A DNA stretch of 64,000 nt from contig CP012156.1 in assembly GCA_001602435.1 (NCBI GenBank), positions 2,190,001-2,254,000 on the forward strand, given 5' to 3'. The translations under genes were made by a program, and so were the position numbers. Below are positions 25,154 through 34,398 of this stretch, piece by piece (positions within the stretch are counted from its first letter, which is position 1; every line of letters starts with the position of its first letter). The notes under the pieces were generated by a model. That model ran no database searches, was not told where the DNA came from, and saw only the letters and a program-made list of their open reading frames with translations. Origin of the DNA: Hyphomonadaceae bacterium UKL13-1 (GTDB taxonomy: Bacteria; Pseudomonadota; Alphaproteobacteria; Caulobacterales; Aquidulcibacteraceae).

Positions 25154-27520
25154 CTAGAATTTTTTCTCCAAGACCACGCCAAATGTTCTGGGTTCCAAGA
25201 GGCGTACATTCCGGTAACGGCCAACCAGAGCATCCTCGATGATAATATTGGTGATATTGTCTTCATCGCTGACGTTTTTGACAAAAGCACGAACCGAAAA
25301 GCCTTGTTCGCGATTATCAAGTCGGGCCTGCAAATCGATCACGCCCCATGCGTCAATACGATCGGTCGGGCTGTTGTACTCACGGGCAAAATACTTGTCT
25401 TGCCACACGGCGTCCAAACGGAAGGTTGCTGACCAATTGGTGGCAAATGCGGGTGTCGTATATTGCCCCCCAACTTTGATTTTGGACTTCGGTGCGTGGG
25501 GCAGTTCGTTTCCTGCCAGATTGACTGCCACGGGGGGTGTTGTTGCCGTTAGGCTTTGCGCCGGATTGGCGGCATCTTCGGAGAGGAAGTTGGCAATCTC
25601 AGTATTGAGATAAGAGAGGTTCATATCAAACAGCCAGTTGCGGCTAGGTGCATAGAGGAATTCGCCTTCTAGGCCCCAGATATCGGCATCAGCATTGCGC
25701 GTGACAACGCCACCATTAATCCGCTGCCCAAGTTGTAGGCCAGTATATTCATAGATAAAGCCCGTCACATTAGCCTGCAAGCGCCCGCCAGCTAGGGTGT
25801 TCTTGGCGCCAACTTCATACGCGATGACTTCTTCTGGACCATAAGTGGGTGCCGAGTTCGAGTTATTAAGTCCGCCACCTTTGTAGCCAGTTGAATAGGA
25901 CCCATAGATTAGGGTCTGGTCAGTGAAGCTCAAGTCTGGTGTCCAGTCGAGCGCCACTTTGCCTGTGGCCTTGGACCCCGAAAAGCTTGATGCAACCCAA
26001 GGACCGACTGGCGCCAAGACGATCGAACGCGACTCGCCAGAGCGCTTCTCGTCAGTTTGGCGTGCGCCAAGTGTCAAACGCAAGGTATCGGAAAGTTTGA
26101 AGTAGGCCTCACCAAATACCGCGTCTGTGCTGTTTTTGCCATTGCGTGACAGAGACGATACCCGCCAAGACTCTTCTGGTCGACCATTGGCTTTTTGGAA
26201 AAGTTCAATCGACGGGTGCCAAGTTTCAAAGCCGCCAGCGCTTTCGCCATCTAGGGTAAACAGGCCAATCAAGAAGTTGAAGCGCCCCTCAAAGCTGCTC
26301 GCCAAACGGATCTCGCCTGTTTGGGTTTCCGTCTGCGACGTGAAGCTATCGGTTGTGATCAGTTGGTCGGTTGTCACAACCCGACCACGTGCAGCGGTGT
26401 AAGTGATCGGCCGTGTGTAACGGAACGGCAGCGTCGCATTATCCCAATCGGTGTTTTGTTCTGTGCTGCCCTCTGACCACCCAAAGATACCTGACAGGGT
26501 GAAGTCGCCAAATTTGTGATCTAGATTCAAGGTCGCGAAGGTTTGGTCGAGCTTGTAAGTGGGATCGGTATCGGCATTTACTTTGCGCAGGTCCGTTGGA
26601 TTAGGTGCGCCAGCATAAATATTGCCGCCCGCTGGGAATGGTGTGAAGATGCGGGATAATGTCTGCAGAATCGTTGTGTTGGCGTCAGGTGAATCAAACC
26701 CTAGCTCGCGCGGATCGCAGCCCAAAACCGGATGGGCTTTGCACAACCGCTTTCCTTCTCGAGCGCGGCTGGAATCCTCTTCATACCTGCCGTAAATGAA
26801 AGTGATGTCAGTGTTTTCACCCAAATCAAATGTCGTCGTCCAGCGCATGGCCCATTGATTGCGACCATCAATTCCATTGCCCGTGCCTTGGTTTTCCGTG
26901 TAGCCTTCGCGGCTTAAACCATAGCCAGACAAACGCGTTGCAACATGTGCGCCTAAGGGAATATTGATTGCACCTCCAACACGAACACCACCAAAATTAC
27001 CTAGTTGGAGGCTTGCGTCACCGCCCCATTCTGCCTTGGGTTTTTGCGTAATCACATTGATTGCGCCGCCAGTTGTGTTTCTGCCATAAAGGGTGCCTTG
27101 CGGGCCACGCAAGACCTCAAGGCGGGCTAAATCGAAAAACTCATTTTGAGGCAGATAGCCAATGGCCGCGCCATTGACGAAGGATTGTACGCCCAGATCA
27201 GACGATCCGAGGGCATTGGTGCCTATGCCGCGCAAAGTGAACCTGTCATTGCCCGTCAAGACAGCATTTGGAATCGAAAACTGAATGTCCGTCGCGTCTT
27301 CAATTTGCGCGCGCTCTAACGTAGCTGCCGAAAAGACCGACAGAGCGATGGGCACATCTTGGGCGGCCTGCTCGCGCTTTTGAGCGACAACGACGACGGT
27401 CTCTATCGCTGGCGCAACAGTTTGTGGCGCGCCTTGAGCCAAAACAGGACTTGAGAAACCTAACGCTGCAATCAATACCAACAAAGAAGGGCTTGCAGCC
27501 CGTGCATTTGCCTGTTTCAT
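25154..27520 (-). CDS. TonB-dependent outer membrane receptor (cargo receptor 2)
   Basis: The 788-residue receptor begins with a signal peptide ending in PVLAQG, then a TonB box-like ETVVVVAQKRE. The plug follows with DIQFSIPNAVL, FTLRGIGTNALG and LARLEVLRGPQGTLYGRNTTGG, and the beta-barrel ends in FGVVLEKKF with the C-terminal Phe. The family takes up large or rare compounds across the outer membrane. Two copies of the recurring cluster motif occur between it and the upstream hydrolase gene. With PhyH, AKR, hydrolase and GPH transporter downstream it forms the main uptake-and-degradation operon. Confidence 0.93.
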   Translation of the reverse strand: MKQANARAASPSLLVLIAALGFSSPVLAQGAPQTVAPAIETVVVVAQKREQAAQDVPIALSVFSAATLERAQIEDATDIQFSIPNAVLTGNDRFTLRGIGTNALGSSDLGVQSFVNGAAIGYLPQNEFFDLARLEVLRGPQGTLYGRNTTGGAINVITQKPKAEWGGDASLQLGNFGGVRVGGAINIPLGAHVATRLSGYGLSREGYTENQGTGNGIDGRNQWAMRWTTTFDLGENTDITFIYGRYEEDSSRAREGKRLCKAHPVLGCDPRELGFDSPDANTTILQTLSRIFTPFPAGGNIYAGAPNPTDLRKVNADTDPTYKLDQTFATLNLDHKFGDFTLSGIFGWSEGSTEQNTDWDNATLPFRYTRPITYTAARGRVVTTDQLITTDSFTSQTETQTGEIRLASSFEGRFNFLIGLFTLDGESAGGFETWHPSIELFQKANGRPEESWRVSSLSRNGKNSTDAVFGEAYFKLSDTLRLTLGARQTDEKRSGESRSIVLAPVGPWVASSFSGSKATGKVALDWTPDLSFTDQTLIYGSYSTGYKGGGLNNSNSAPTYGPEEVIAYEVGAKNTLAGGRLQANVTGFIYEYTGLQLGQRINGGVVTRNADADIWGLEGEFLYAPSRNWLFDMNLSYLNTEIANFLSEDAANPAQSLTATTPPVAVNLAGNELPHAPKSKIKVGGQYTTPAFATNWSATFRLDAVWQDKYFAREYNSPTDRIDAWGVIDLQARLDNREQGFSVRAFVKNVSDEDNITNIIIEDALVGRYRNVRLLEPRTFGVVLEKKF

Positions 27521-27547
27521 TTTCCTGCCCCTTGTTGCGCGAAGCGC

Positions 27548-27569
27548 TTATAATATATTTGGTCAATAA
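27548..27569 (-). promoter_or_regulatory. Recurring cluster motif, copy B (before receptor 2)
   Basis: The 22-bp site ends with TTTGGTCAATAA and matches copy D at 16 of 22 positions. It lies 28 nt upstream of the receptor start, where an operator would overlap the promoter or leader. Confidence 0.45.
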
Positions 27570-27600
27570 GATAATCCCAAAAAAGATACGCCGTCAAGCG

Positions 27601-27622
27601 TTATTACGTAAATCGTCAACAA
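27601..27622 (-). promoter_or_regulatory. Recurring cluster motif, copy C (before receptor 2)
   Basis: The site contains GTAAATCGTCAACAA and matches copy D at 17 of 22 positions. It sits 53 nt from copy B, so receptor 2 would have a double operator. It is also just beyond the 3' end of the upstream hydrolase gene. Confidence 0.5.
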
Positions 27623-27651
27623 TGATCTCAAGTGAGGCGGCGAGGCCAGTA

Positions 27652-29043
27652 TTATGGCTGAGCAGGTGGCTCAATTTTGATCTGTGCAGGGCCTTTTGGC
27701 GCGGCCCGGATCTCAAGACCCATTGCCCAGCGGCGTTGAAAGCCGCGCCAGTAATTGGCTTGTAGGTCGCCCGCAAATTTTCCACCCAGCTGCTCGCCTA
27801 GTGCGCTTGGCCATGTTCCGTCAGCCGCCACCACTATTGGCACGTTAAGAAAATTGGCCTTTGTCGCGTCGCCTTTCAAATTTGTATCAAGAAAGGCTGT
27901 AATAAAGTGTTGGTTGATTTGATTGAGACGTTCGGTGCGCCAGACAGGTTCTGCAAAAAATTCCAAAGTCGAAAAGTCCGTAGACGGATCAAATGCAACG
28001 GGGTTGCCCGCGATGTTGTGCCGTGCATCGCGGTATGTCAGAAGTTTGCGGTCGGACCCCGTCAAATTATCAAAAATCCAAGACACTCCATGATTATAGT
28101 CCACCACGTCGTCTTGATTGCCTGAAATCATTAAGACAGGCGCAGTTATCTTTGCCAGATCGGAGACACTCCATGACCGATTATTGGGCTGACCACCCCA
28201 AGGTGCTAGCAAGACCAAGGCTTTGATCCTTGGCGCCATGTCACCGGAATCTGTTAGCATCGCGCGCTGAGCATCACCGGGCAATTGTTTGATCGACTTG
28301 CTGGTCGCGTCATATGGCGCGCCAGCCGTTGTCAGCGCACCAAACCCGCCCATCGAATAGCCGATGAGGCCAATTTTCTCAGGATCAATCAAGCTAATTG
28401 CGCCAGTTTGTCCAGACGCGTTTTGTTGTAAAATCTGAGCAAGAATTTGACGCTGATCTTGAGCGCGATCTAACATCACGTTGGCAAACGACATTTGAAA
28501 GGACGTGACACTATCAAATGTTGCATCCTCATGCTCAATTGACGCAACAACATAGCCTTTTGATGCCAAGTTTTCCGCTAGATTACTAAAGTGGCTAGCC
28601 CAGCTGGCATAGCCATGGGACAGAATGACAAGCGGATACTTTTGACCTAGAAGAGGTGAGGCATTTTCAGCTGCAACGCCTTGGATATTGATCGCGAAAT
28701 CTGGCTTGTCTTTGGTGGTCACATTGTGGCGGTAGGTGATGCGCGGCGCGGCTGGCAGGACTGTGGCAGGATACCAAAAGCGAACGTCCAAGTGTCTGTC
28801 GGCAATGGGAAGGCGACCCGTAACGGCTCCGACAATCGTGATTTTCGCACGGCGCGGCAAAGTAAAGTGCGCAACGGAAGTGCCAACGCTCAAAGTGCCT
28901 GGGCGCCCTAATTCCGGCGTCTCGTCCGCTGGCGTCGCGGGAGCGGCGAGGGCTTGGTTGCCCGCGGCAATGACAGCACCGGCCCCAACAGCGCCAACAA
29001 TAACAAGTACCCACAATGTGTTTTTCAAATTGATTTTATACAT
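27652..29043 (-). CDS. Exported alpha/beta hydrolase, PAF-acetylhydrolase/dienelactone-hydrolase-like
   Basis: The 463-residue protein starts with a signal sequence or N-terminal anchor (LWVLVIVGAVGAGAVIAAG, residues 10-28). Its core has the oxyanion SHGYASWASHF, the nucleophile elbow GYSMGG, the acid in SGNQDDVVD and the histidine in DARHNIAG, in PAF-AH/poly-ester hydrolase order. It is probably periplasmic or secreted and could cleave an ester before or just after uptake by receptor 2. A copy of the cluster motif lies ~70 nt upstream. The C-terminal tail is proline-rich (PPAQP). Confidence 0.82.
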   Translation of the reverse strand: MYKINLKNTLWVLVIVGAVGAGAVIAAGNQALAAPATPADETPELGRPGTLSVGTSVAHFTLPRRAKITIVGAVTGRLPIADRHLDVRFWYPATVLPAAPRITYRHNVTTKDKPDFAINIQGVAAENASPLLGQKYPLVILSHGYASWASHFSNLAENLASKGYVVASIEHEDATFDSVTSFQMSFANVMLDRAQDQRQILAQILQQNASGQTGAISLIDPEKIGLIGYSMGGFGALTTAGAPYDATSKSIKQLPGDAQRAMLTDSGDMAPRIKALVLLAPWGGQPNNRSWSVSDLAKITAPVLMISGNQDDVVDYNHGVSWIFDNLTGSDRKLLTYRDARHNIAGNPVAFDPSTDFSTLEFFAEPVWRTERLNQINQHFITAFLDTNLKGDATKANFLNVPIVVAADGTWPSALGEQLGGKFAGDLQANYWRGFQRRWAMGLEIRAAPKGPAQIKIEPPAQP

Positions 29044-29111
29044 GTGCCGTCCTCTTGTTTGCTATTTTGCCGAAGTGCAGCGCAACTTAAACATTTAGTT
29101 CATGTATGAAT

Positions 29112-29133
29112 TAATTATACAAATCGTCAATAA
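29112..29133 (-). promoter_or_regulatory. Recurring cluster motif, copy D (before exported hydrolase)
   Basis: The site contains ATACAAATCGTCAATAA, the clearest form of the motif, and lies about 70 nt upstream of the exported hydrolase start. Taken with copies A, B and C it defines a common 22-bp element in the same orientation relative to the genes it precedes. Confidence 0.5.
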
Positions 29134-30203
29134 AATTATCTTATGTTAGCAGGCCACAGTTTAAACCAATCGGAAAAGTAGCAGACTTGGCTAACTGCCA
29201 ATCCTCCAAAAGCGGCGCCAATTGAACGCTTTTGCCCTGCAGCTTAGTCGTAGCAAGTGGTATCTAAGTGCTACTGGCCGCACGTACCTGTCCCGCTATC
29301 TTTCTGCATTGCGCGCAGGGAGACGAGAATTGACGGGCCGAACGATTATTACTGGTCGTTGTTGCAATCTGACGTAATGCGACTAAAGATCGGCAGCCGA
29401 CCTACCGGAGTAATGTCCGGTTTGGAGCCATGCTAGGGTCGAACAGAACGACTTATCTTGGCGCTTAGCGGGTCGGCTACTTACTGCTGTTGAGCGGGAT
29501 CAACCAAGCTAGCGCGGCGGACGGTCAGGGTAAGACCGCATCGGTTGTTGGCTTTTGGCGCCATTGGCTATGCGCGGAAGGAACGTTCTGCAGCGAGCAG
29601 CCCAGCCACCACTCAGCTACACGGTCGGGCTTTAGGCATCATCGGAAGCGTACTGCGTATCACCGAAGTGAACCTTGGCCTGCCGTCATAGTAGACCATC
29701 ATTTTTGGGCAAGCTGGTCCATGGGAAGACGGTGTCGCGTTTATGGGTCAGTCTTCCTTACAGGATGCGCCCTTGATCCCGGTCTTCTTAACCGCGCTCT
29801 GAGCTTGGTGGCTACAGGTCGCCCGCTTGTTTATGGGTCTTACCGTTTTGCTCTCCGTTAGACCTTGCCTTCGCCGATGATGATGGTCGCGTTGGCCTTG
29901 CCCATATTGGTCATTGATCTCCGTTGGACGGTCTTACATGCCCGTCTGATCCGCATGTTGTCCGTCTCGGGAGACGCGTTGACGTGGCTTGAAAACTGCC
30001 TCCGGCGGCGTGTCCCACAAGGGCCCGAGTTGTCGCTGCGCCTTTGGCTTGCTCCGGCCCGCGCCTAGCCCTTGTGCGCCAACGTGTCGTGGTGCCCACG
30101 TCCCTCGCCTTGTTCCGGATGCTGTTACGCCCCGTCGCCACCGCGACCCCCGGACCGGGACACCACCGGACGGGCAGCATTCAGACCCAACGGAGAGACC
30201 ACC
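29134..30203. other. ~1.07 kb between the cargo and the mobilisation genes, no supported gene
   Basis: A frame at 29490-29861 begins like a secretory signal (LSGINQASAADG) but soon loses sense; in another frame a stretch reading RALGIIGSVLRITEVNLGLPS, cut here to RITEVNLGLPS, suggests a decayed membrane protein. From about 29,990 the DNA is GC-rich with short GC palindromes, as often found before ssb genes of mobile elements. No RNA gene was found. The stretch is a likely junction between cargo and backbone. Confidence 0.45.
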
Positions 30204-30593
30204 ATGGACAAGGCCAATTTCGAAATCGTCGGCAATGTAGGCAAGGTCGAGATCAAAACCTTCGGCAAGACCGGCAAGCTGGCAACCCTGAGCGTCGCCA
30301 CCTCAGAGCGCTGGAAGACTGAAGATGGCGCAAGCCGCGATAAGACATACTGGCATCGCGTCACCGTCTTTGCCCCAGCGCTCGTCGCCCGCATCGAAGC
30401 GATGGTCCATAAGGGCAGCCGGGTTCGCCTTCTCGGTCGTATCCGCCCAGGCTCCTACGACGATGACAAAGGTCGCACCCGCTACGTCATCGAGTTCGTG
30501 CTCGGCCCCTTCGCAGAACTCGAGATCCTCGCCCGCGCCAAACCAAAGGCCGAGACCGCTGATGCCGAACTGCCCATGGAAGTCGCCGCTTAG
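30204..30593 (+). CDS. ssb: Single-stranded DNA-binding protein (element-encoded)
   Basis: The 129-residue OB-fold protein has the Ssb pattern: IVGNVGKVEIKTF, LATLSVATSERW, TYWHRVTVF and KGSRVRLLGRI, with a short acidic tail but no canonical DDDIPF ending. ATG 30204 has GGAGAG 7 nt upstream. Element-borne Ssb proteins coat the transferred strand during conjugation. The frame extends upstream to 30072 but without family similarity. Its position near the relaxase supports a transfer role. Confidence 0.85.
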   Translation: MDKANFEIVGNVGKVEIKTFGKTGKLATLSVATSERWKTEDGASRDKTYWHRVTVFAPALVARIEAMVHKGSRVRLLGRIRPGSYDDDKGRTRYVIEFVLGPFAELEILARAKPKAETADAELPMEVAA

Positions 30594-30621
30594 GCGGCTT
30601 CCGGTCCGGCCCGGCAGCACC

Positions 30622-31665
30622 TTATGGCGTTGTCGGGCTGGGCGCCTCGAAAGGCTGCGGCAGCAGATTAAGCAAGACCCGAGAACGCTGCATTACATCG
30701 GTTTCAAGTTCGTCTTGCCATATCAAGCGTTCTAGTAAACTGACCGTAAAGAGCGAGTGCTCAACACACGTGAACGCAATTACGGGATCAAGTTCGTAGA
30801 GGGCGATAAGGCGTCCACCTGCTTCCACGTCCTTCCGCTCAAATGGAGAAGTATGGTGGATCGCATCGCGATATCGCTTTCCTGTATCAATGTAGCCTCT
30901 AATTGGTTCGTCGTCTACCGAAGCATGACCACCTGAAGCTTCCCTCAAGACCCGGTCTAATCGGGTCTTTAAAGGCGCACTTTCTTTTGAACGAGCGAAC
31001 CCGCGAAAATCCTCATTCGTGGCGGCGTTACCCAATCGACTTTCATTTGCAGCAATGAAGAATAATCCGCTGAGGTAGGCTTCAAGTAAGCTGAATGAGG
31101 CGCTCACTAATGCCCTGCACAAGAGCTTCTGCCTCGATACAAGATGTGCCACTTCGATTTGTTGAGACTTTGGATTCCCAACGACCGCTGCATAAGGCTT
31201 CAACAGCGCCGAAACCTGATTGAGCTCGATGGACCCAGCCTCGATATCATTCAAGAAGTGCATTTCTGGAAACTCGAACTGCATCCCCCAAAGGGATATA
31301 CGCAAGTGGCTATGCGCTGGAAACCGACGCTTGACTGACGGGGCTAAGCCGAAATGCGTCGCCTCAAATTCTGAGAGACGCAACGACAACCCAACGCCCG
31401 GCAAAATGCTTGCTGAAAGCTGAGCCAATTCTTCCAAGCCAATGCCCACGAAATTCTCTTCAATGAACTTGAGCACATTCTGGCTTGTTTTTTTGTAGCT
31501 AAAGCTAATCTGCGACATAACCGATCGTGCAGTGCGCCTATTCTGAATCCGGCTAGTAGTCTCAATCTCCGACAAGTAATGTTCCCAGCTGTCGATGTCA
31601 CCCATCATCAGACGCGCGACAACCAGAGCTTTCAACCGTGTCGAGGCGCTCGCTTCATGCTTCAT
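30622..31665 (-). CDS. Unknown protein with HEPN-like C-terminal signature
   Basis: I do not recognise the 347-residue product as a named family. Residues 185-205 form a helix of the kind ALVSASFSLLEAYLSGLFF, and residues 263-271 read KRYRDAIHH. An aromatic/Glu helix followed by an R-x(4-6)-H motif is the arrangement of HEPN domains, which are RNases in many toxin and defence proteins. There is no signal peptide or membrane segment. The gene is convergent with ssb and divergent from the relaxase, its start being ~340 nt from it across the repeat array. A defence or element-stabilising role is possible but unproven. Confidence 0.55.
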   Translation of the reverse strand: MKHEASASTRLKALVVARLMMGDIDSWEHYLSEIETTSRIQNRRTARSVMSQISFSYKKTSQNVLKFIEENFVGIGLEELAQLSASILPGVGLSLRLSEFEATHFGLAPSVKRRFPAHSHLRISLWGMQFEFPEMHFLNDIEAGSIELNQVSALLKPYAAVVGNPKSQQIEVAHLVSRQKLLCRALVSASFSLLEAYLSGLFFIAANESRLGNAATNEDFRGFARSKESAPLKTRLDRVLREASGGHASVDDEPIRGYIDTGKRYRDAIHHTSPFERKDVEAGGRLIALYELDPVIAFTCVEHSLFTVSLLERLIWQDELETDVMQRSRVLLNLLPQPFEAPSPTTP

Positions 31666-32006
31666 TGAGCCAACCTCCGGCTACGGAATTGATGAAATTT
31701 GAATTAACACTCGTACCCTAAATCCAAAGTCTGTCGACCTACTGTTCTTCCATACACGAGCTATTGGCACCAAACCTAGCTTTTTCCTCTCGCCCTTGCA
31801 CAAGACATAATCTTAAAACCCACGACTTGCGAAACACTATGAAACAGGAACGGGGGCAAGATAAAAGAGGGTAAGTCGTGAGGCTTGTATCTTCATGATA
31901 TTATTCGTGTTTTAGGTGTTTTGTGTTGCACCTCATGACTTGCCATGACTTACTGCTAGCATGCCGCTTATGACTTACATTTGGCGACGGTCTGGAGGGT
32001 CTGGCG
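31666..32006. other. Candidate oriT/regulatory region before the relaxase
   Basis: The 341-nt AT-rich intergenic region contains five copies of a 10-bp sequence YAYGACTTRC: 31821-31830, 31871-31880 (inverted), 31934-31943, 31944-31953 and 31969-31978. The inverted copy and the third form an extended 13-nt inverted repeat with two mismatches (31871-31883/31931-31943). Origins of transfer usually lie just upstream of the relaxase gene and contain such repeats. A nick site was not identified. The same sites could also control the relaxase promoter. Confidence 0.55.
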
Positions 32007-33629
32007 ATGGGGCAGATGGCACGACAAAACGGTGGTGAACAGCCAGCTAGACTGGACGCCCTGCCCTTGCGCCAGATGATCGAGCGCCGCTTGCGGGATG
32101 ATCCAGAGGGTGTTTCGCCGCGACTGCCCAATCGCTTGAAGCCGGCCTCAGGGACGGGTGTGAAGGCCTCGATTGCGCGGCGACTGGCGACAGGAAAGAT
32201 GTTTGGCGGGGGTGCTCGGGGTGGCTCTGTCGGGGCTTCAATTGGCCACTCCGGCGATGGGCCTGCGCTCTATGTGGGTGCCCGGCAGCGGGTCATGGTG
32301 AAGGCCTTTGTGGGCCGTCATGGAGGTGCTGGCGGGGCCAAGAATGCAGGCCAAGCCGTGTCGCGTCATCTGCGTTATCTGGCGCGTGAAGGCATGGGTG
32401 CTGATGGAACTGAGACTGGATTCTACGGACCAGAGGGCGGGCTGGAGCGTGATCATGTACACGAGGCGTGCGCGTCGTGGGATGGCGACCGGCATCATTT
32501 TCGGCTGATCATCAGTCCGGAACATGGCGACAAAATTGATGATATGGACGCCTATGTCCGAGATGTGATGGAGCGCGTCGCAGGCGATTTGCGCGAGCTG
32601 CAGATGGCTTGGGTTGCGATCAATCACCACGATACAGACCAGCCCCATGCCCATGTGCTGATCCGTGGCAAGCGCGCCAACGGGCGCGATCTGGTGATCC
32701 CACGCAAGGTCATTAGCTATGGCATTCGCGCCCATGCCGAGGATTGCGCACAGGAATTGCTGGGCGATCAAAGCCGCTCGGAAGCAGAGCGCGGTCTGTT
32801 TGCACGCACCACCGCCGACCGCTGGACCGACATTGATTTGAAGCTGGAGAAGCTGACAGCGTCCAATGACGGCACTGTCCCGCGCGCAGAGATTGATCGG
32901 CATGACACCTTTGGCGCGGTCACGCGTGCTCGCATCACTCACCTCGCGCGCCTCAATCTGGTGGAGGCGGACACGAGTGAAGGGGTGAAGTTTGTCGATG
33001 GCTTGAAGGGCAGACTGGATCGGCTTCAGTCTGCTCAGGACCAGATCCGGTCACACTGGGCGGCCAAGCGATTGGAGGCACTGGCAGCCTTGTCTGAGGT
33101 AAGGACAGTGCGAATAGTGCCAGAGCGTGAAGCTCCAGTCGAGGCTGCTATCGACACTCCGTCATCAAGTCCAAAGACGTCTCAAGTCAGAGGATTCGAT
33201 CCAACCATCGACCGCCTGACACCGCTCGATGTTGAACTGATGCGACGCGGCCAGTTGAGCGCCAGCGGAGCCAGTACGACGCATATGGGCCATGAGGTCG
33301 AAACCGCATTGAAAGCCCGCGCCGACCAACTTGTGAAGTCCGGCCAAGCCATCCTCCAAGGGCAAGGTCTTGGCTATCAGCCAACTGCCTGGGCAAGGCT
33401 GCGCGAAGCTGAATTGAAGCACGTTATGGCCCGCGACCTTGGCATCAAGGCTGTCGGCCAAATCAGCTATGGCCGAGCCGAGGGCTTCGTCGAAGGGCAT
33501 GTCACTACAAGCCTTGGCAAGCATGCCATCATCAATCGCGGCGTGGGCTATACAGCCATGGCCGTGCAGGCTGGGCAAGAGCTGGCCGTTGGGCAGGCGA
33601 TTGGTCGGGCAATGGGCGTGGAGCGGTAA
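32007..33629 (+). CDS. Relaxase (MobP/VirD2-like, DUF3363 type)
   Basis: The 540-residue protein has the relaxase core between ~100 and 230: conserved HHFRLIISPEHG followed by HDTDQPHAHVLIRG, the HxDxxxxHxH metal-binding motif of VirD2/MobP enzymes, and a tyrosine candidate in SRHLRYLAREG (near 131). The C-terminal half (LDVELMRRGQL, then EVETALKARADQL) is the DUF3363-type region of alphaproteobacterial relaxases. It nicks oriT and stays covalently attached to the transferred strand. GGAGGG precedes the ATG by 7 nt. No T4SS genes are in the window, so the element may be mobilisable only, or its transfer genes lie outside. Confidence 0.9.
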   Translation: MGQMARQNGGEQPARLDALPLRQMIERRLRDDPEGVSPRLPNRLKPASGTGVKASIARRLATGKMFGGGARGGSVGASIGHSGDGPALYVGARQRVMVKAFVGRHGGAGGAKNAGQAVSRHLRYLAREGMGADGTETGFYGPEGGLERDHVHEACASWDGDRHHFRLIISPEHGDKIDDMDAYVRDVMERVAGDLRELQMAWVAINHHDTDQPHAHVLIRGKRANGRDLVIPRKVISYGIRAHAEDCAQELLGDQSRSEAERGLFARTTADRWTDIDLKLEKLTASNDGTVPRAEIDRHDTFGAVTRARITHLARLNLVEADTSEGVKFVDGLKGRLDRLQSAQDQIRSHWAAKRLEALAALSEVRTVRIVPEREAPVEAAIDTPSSSPKTSQVRGFDPTIDRLTPLDVELMRRGQLSASGASTTHMGHEVETALKARADQLVKSGQAILQGQGLGYQPTAWARLREAELKHVMARDLGIKAVGQISYGRAEGFVEGHVTTSLGKHAIINRGVGYTAMAVQAGQELAVGQAIGRAMGVER

Positions 33630-34398
33630 TCTTCAGTAGTGTCTAAGTGTGTCCAAAATGTCGGCTAGGTCTAGTCTACCGTTAGGCGAATGCCTATGGA
33701 TTGGTAAGGACGGCCCATACCCTGAGGGTCGATAAGGCAGGATAGACTGGGCATTTGCGGAAACGGCTAGTTCCTCAAAAATGCGGCTATTCTCGAATGC
33801 GCCATGGGCTGCCGTTTGAAGCGGGTTGGCGATTGCTCGAAAGCGGACAAGGAGTTGGGCGGCACAAATTGCTATTCGGTCACAAGCTTTTCGATGGCGA
33901 ACTTCCGTTCGCAGAGATTTTTCTGAGCAATCAAAGCTAAAATGCAGACACAAAGCTGCACTACCAAACTCTTACTGGCAACGTTAAACACTCGCGCCTA
34001 GCGCAGACGCTGACCAATGCGAAATCAGTGCGCTCGGACTCTAAAAATGGGATGTGCGCCCACCGAATCACGCATCCAAAGTAAAGCCCAAAGCGACGTG
34101 AAGAGGCTCAAGCGCCGTATTCTCGTCATCATGGTTTAGAACTTCACGCGCACACCAACTTGTTAGCTTGAGCCAAAGTCTTGCACGCGCTCGAAGACGC
34201 CGCCGCTCTCCCCGCCTACGCAAAAGCGCACTTCAACTTCTTTTCAAACCCTTGGCAGGTTGCTAGGCCCCACTGTGGTTGAGTTGGTGATCGCAAGTAT
34301 CAAGTTTCAGCTGGCGGTTGTTGTTCAGCTGCATTGAAACAGCGGATGACTGAGGGCCCATGTTATTTAGCTTTGGCAAATCCTCTCGTGTAGGCCCG
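33630..34398. other. ~770 nt after the relaxase without a supported gene
   Basis: Short frames on both strands (for example 33633-33953 minus, 33755-33940 plus) show no family pattern or start signals. No tRNA, integrase or strong terminator was recognised. This is the boundary between mobilisation genes and the TTT locus and may contain an attachment site that cannot be identified by eye. Confidence 0.5.

Noticed and set aside
29490..29861. 123-codon frame with a signal-like start
   Set aside because: The sequence after the first 15 residues is His/Arg/Trp-rich nonsense and no ribosome binding site is present; treated as a decayed region.
32238..32942. 234-codon minus-strand frame inside the relaxase gene
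   Set aside because: It lies wholly antisense to a relaxase with clear catalytic motifs; a shadow frame.
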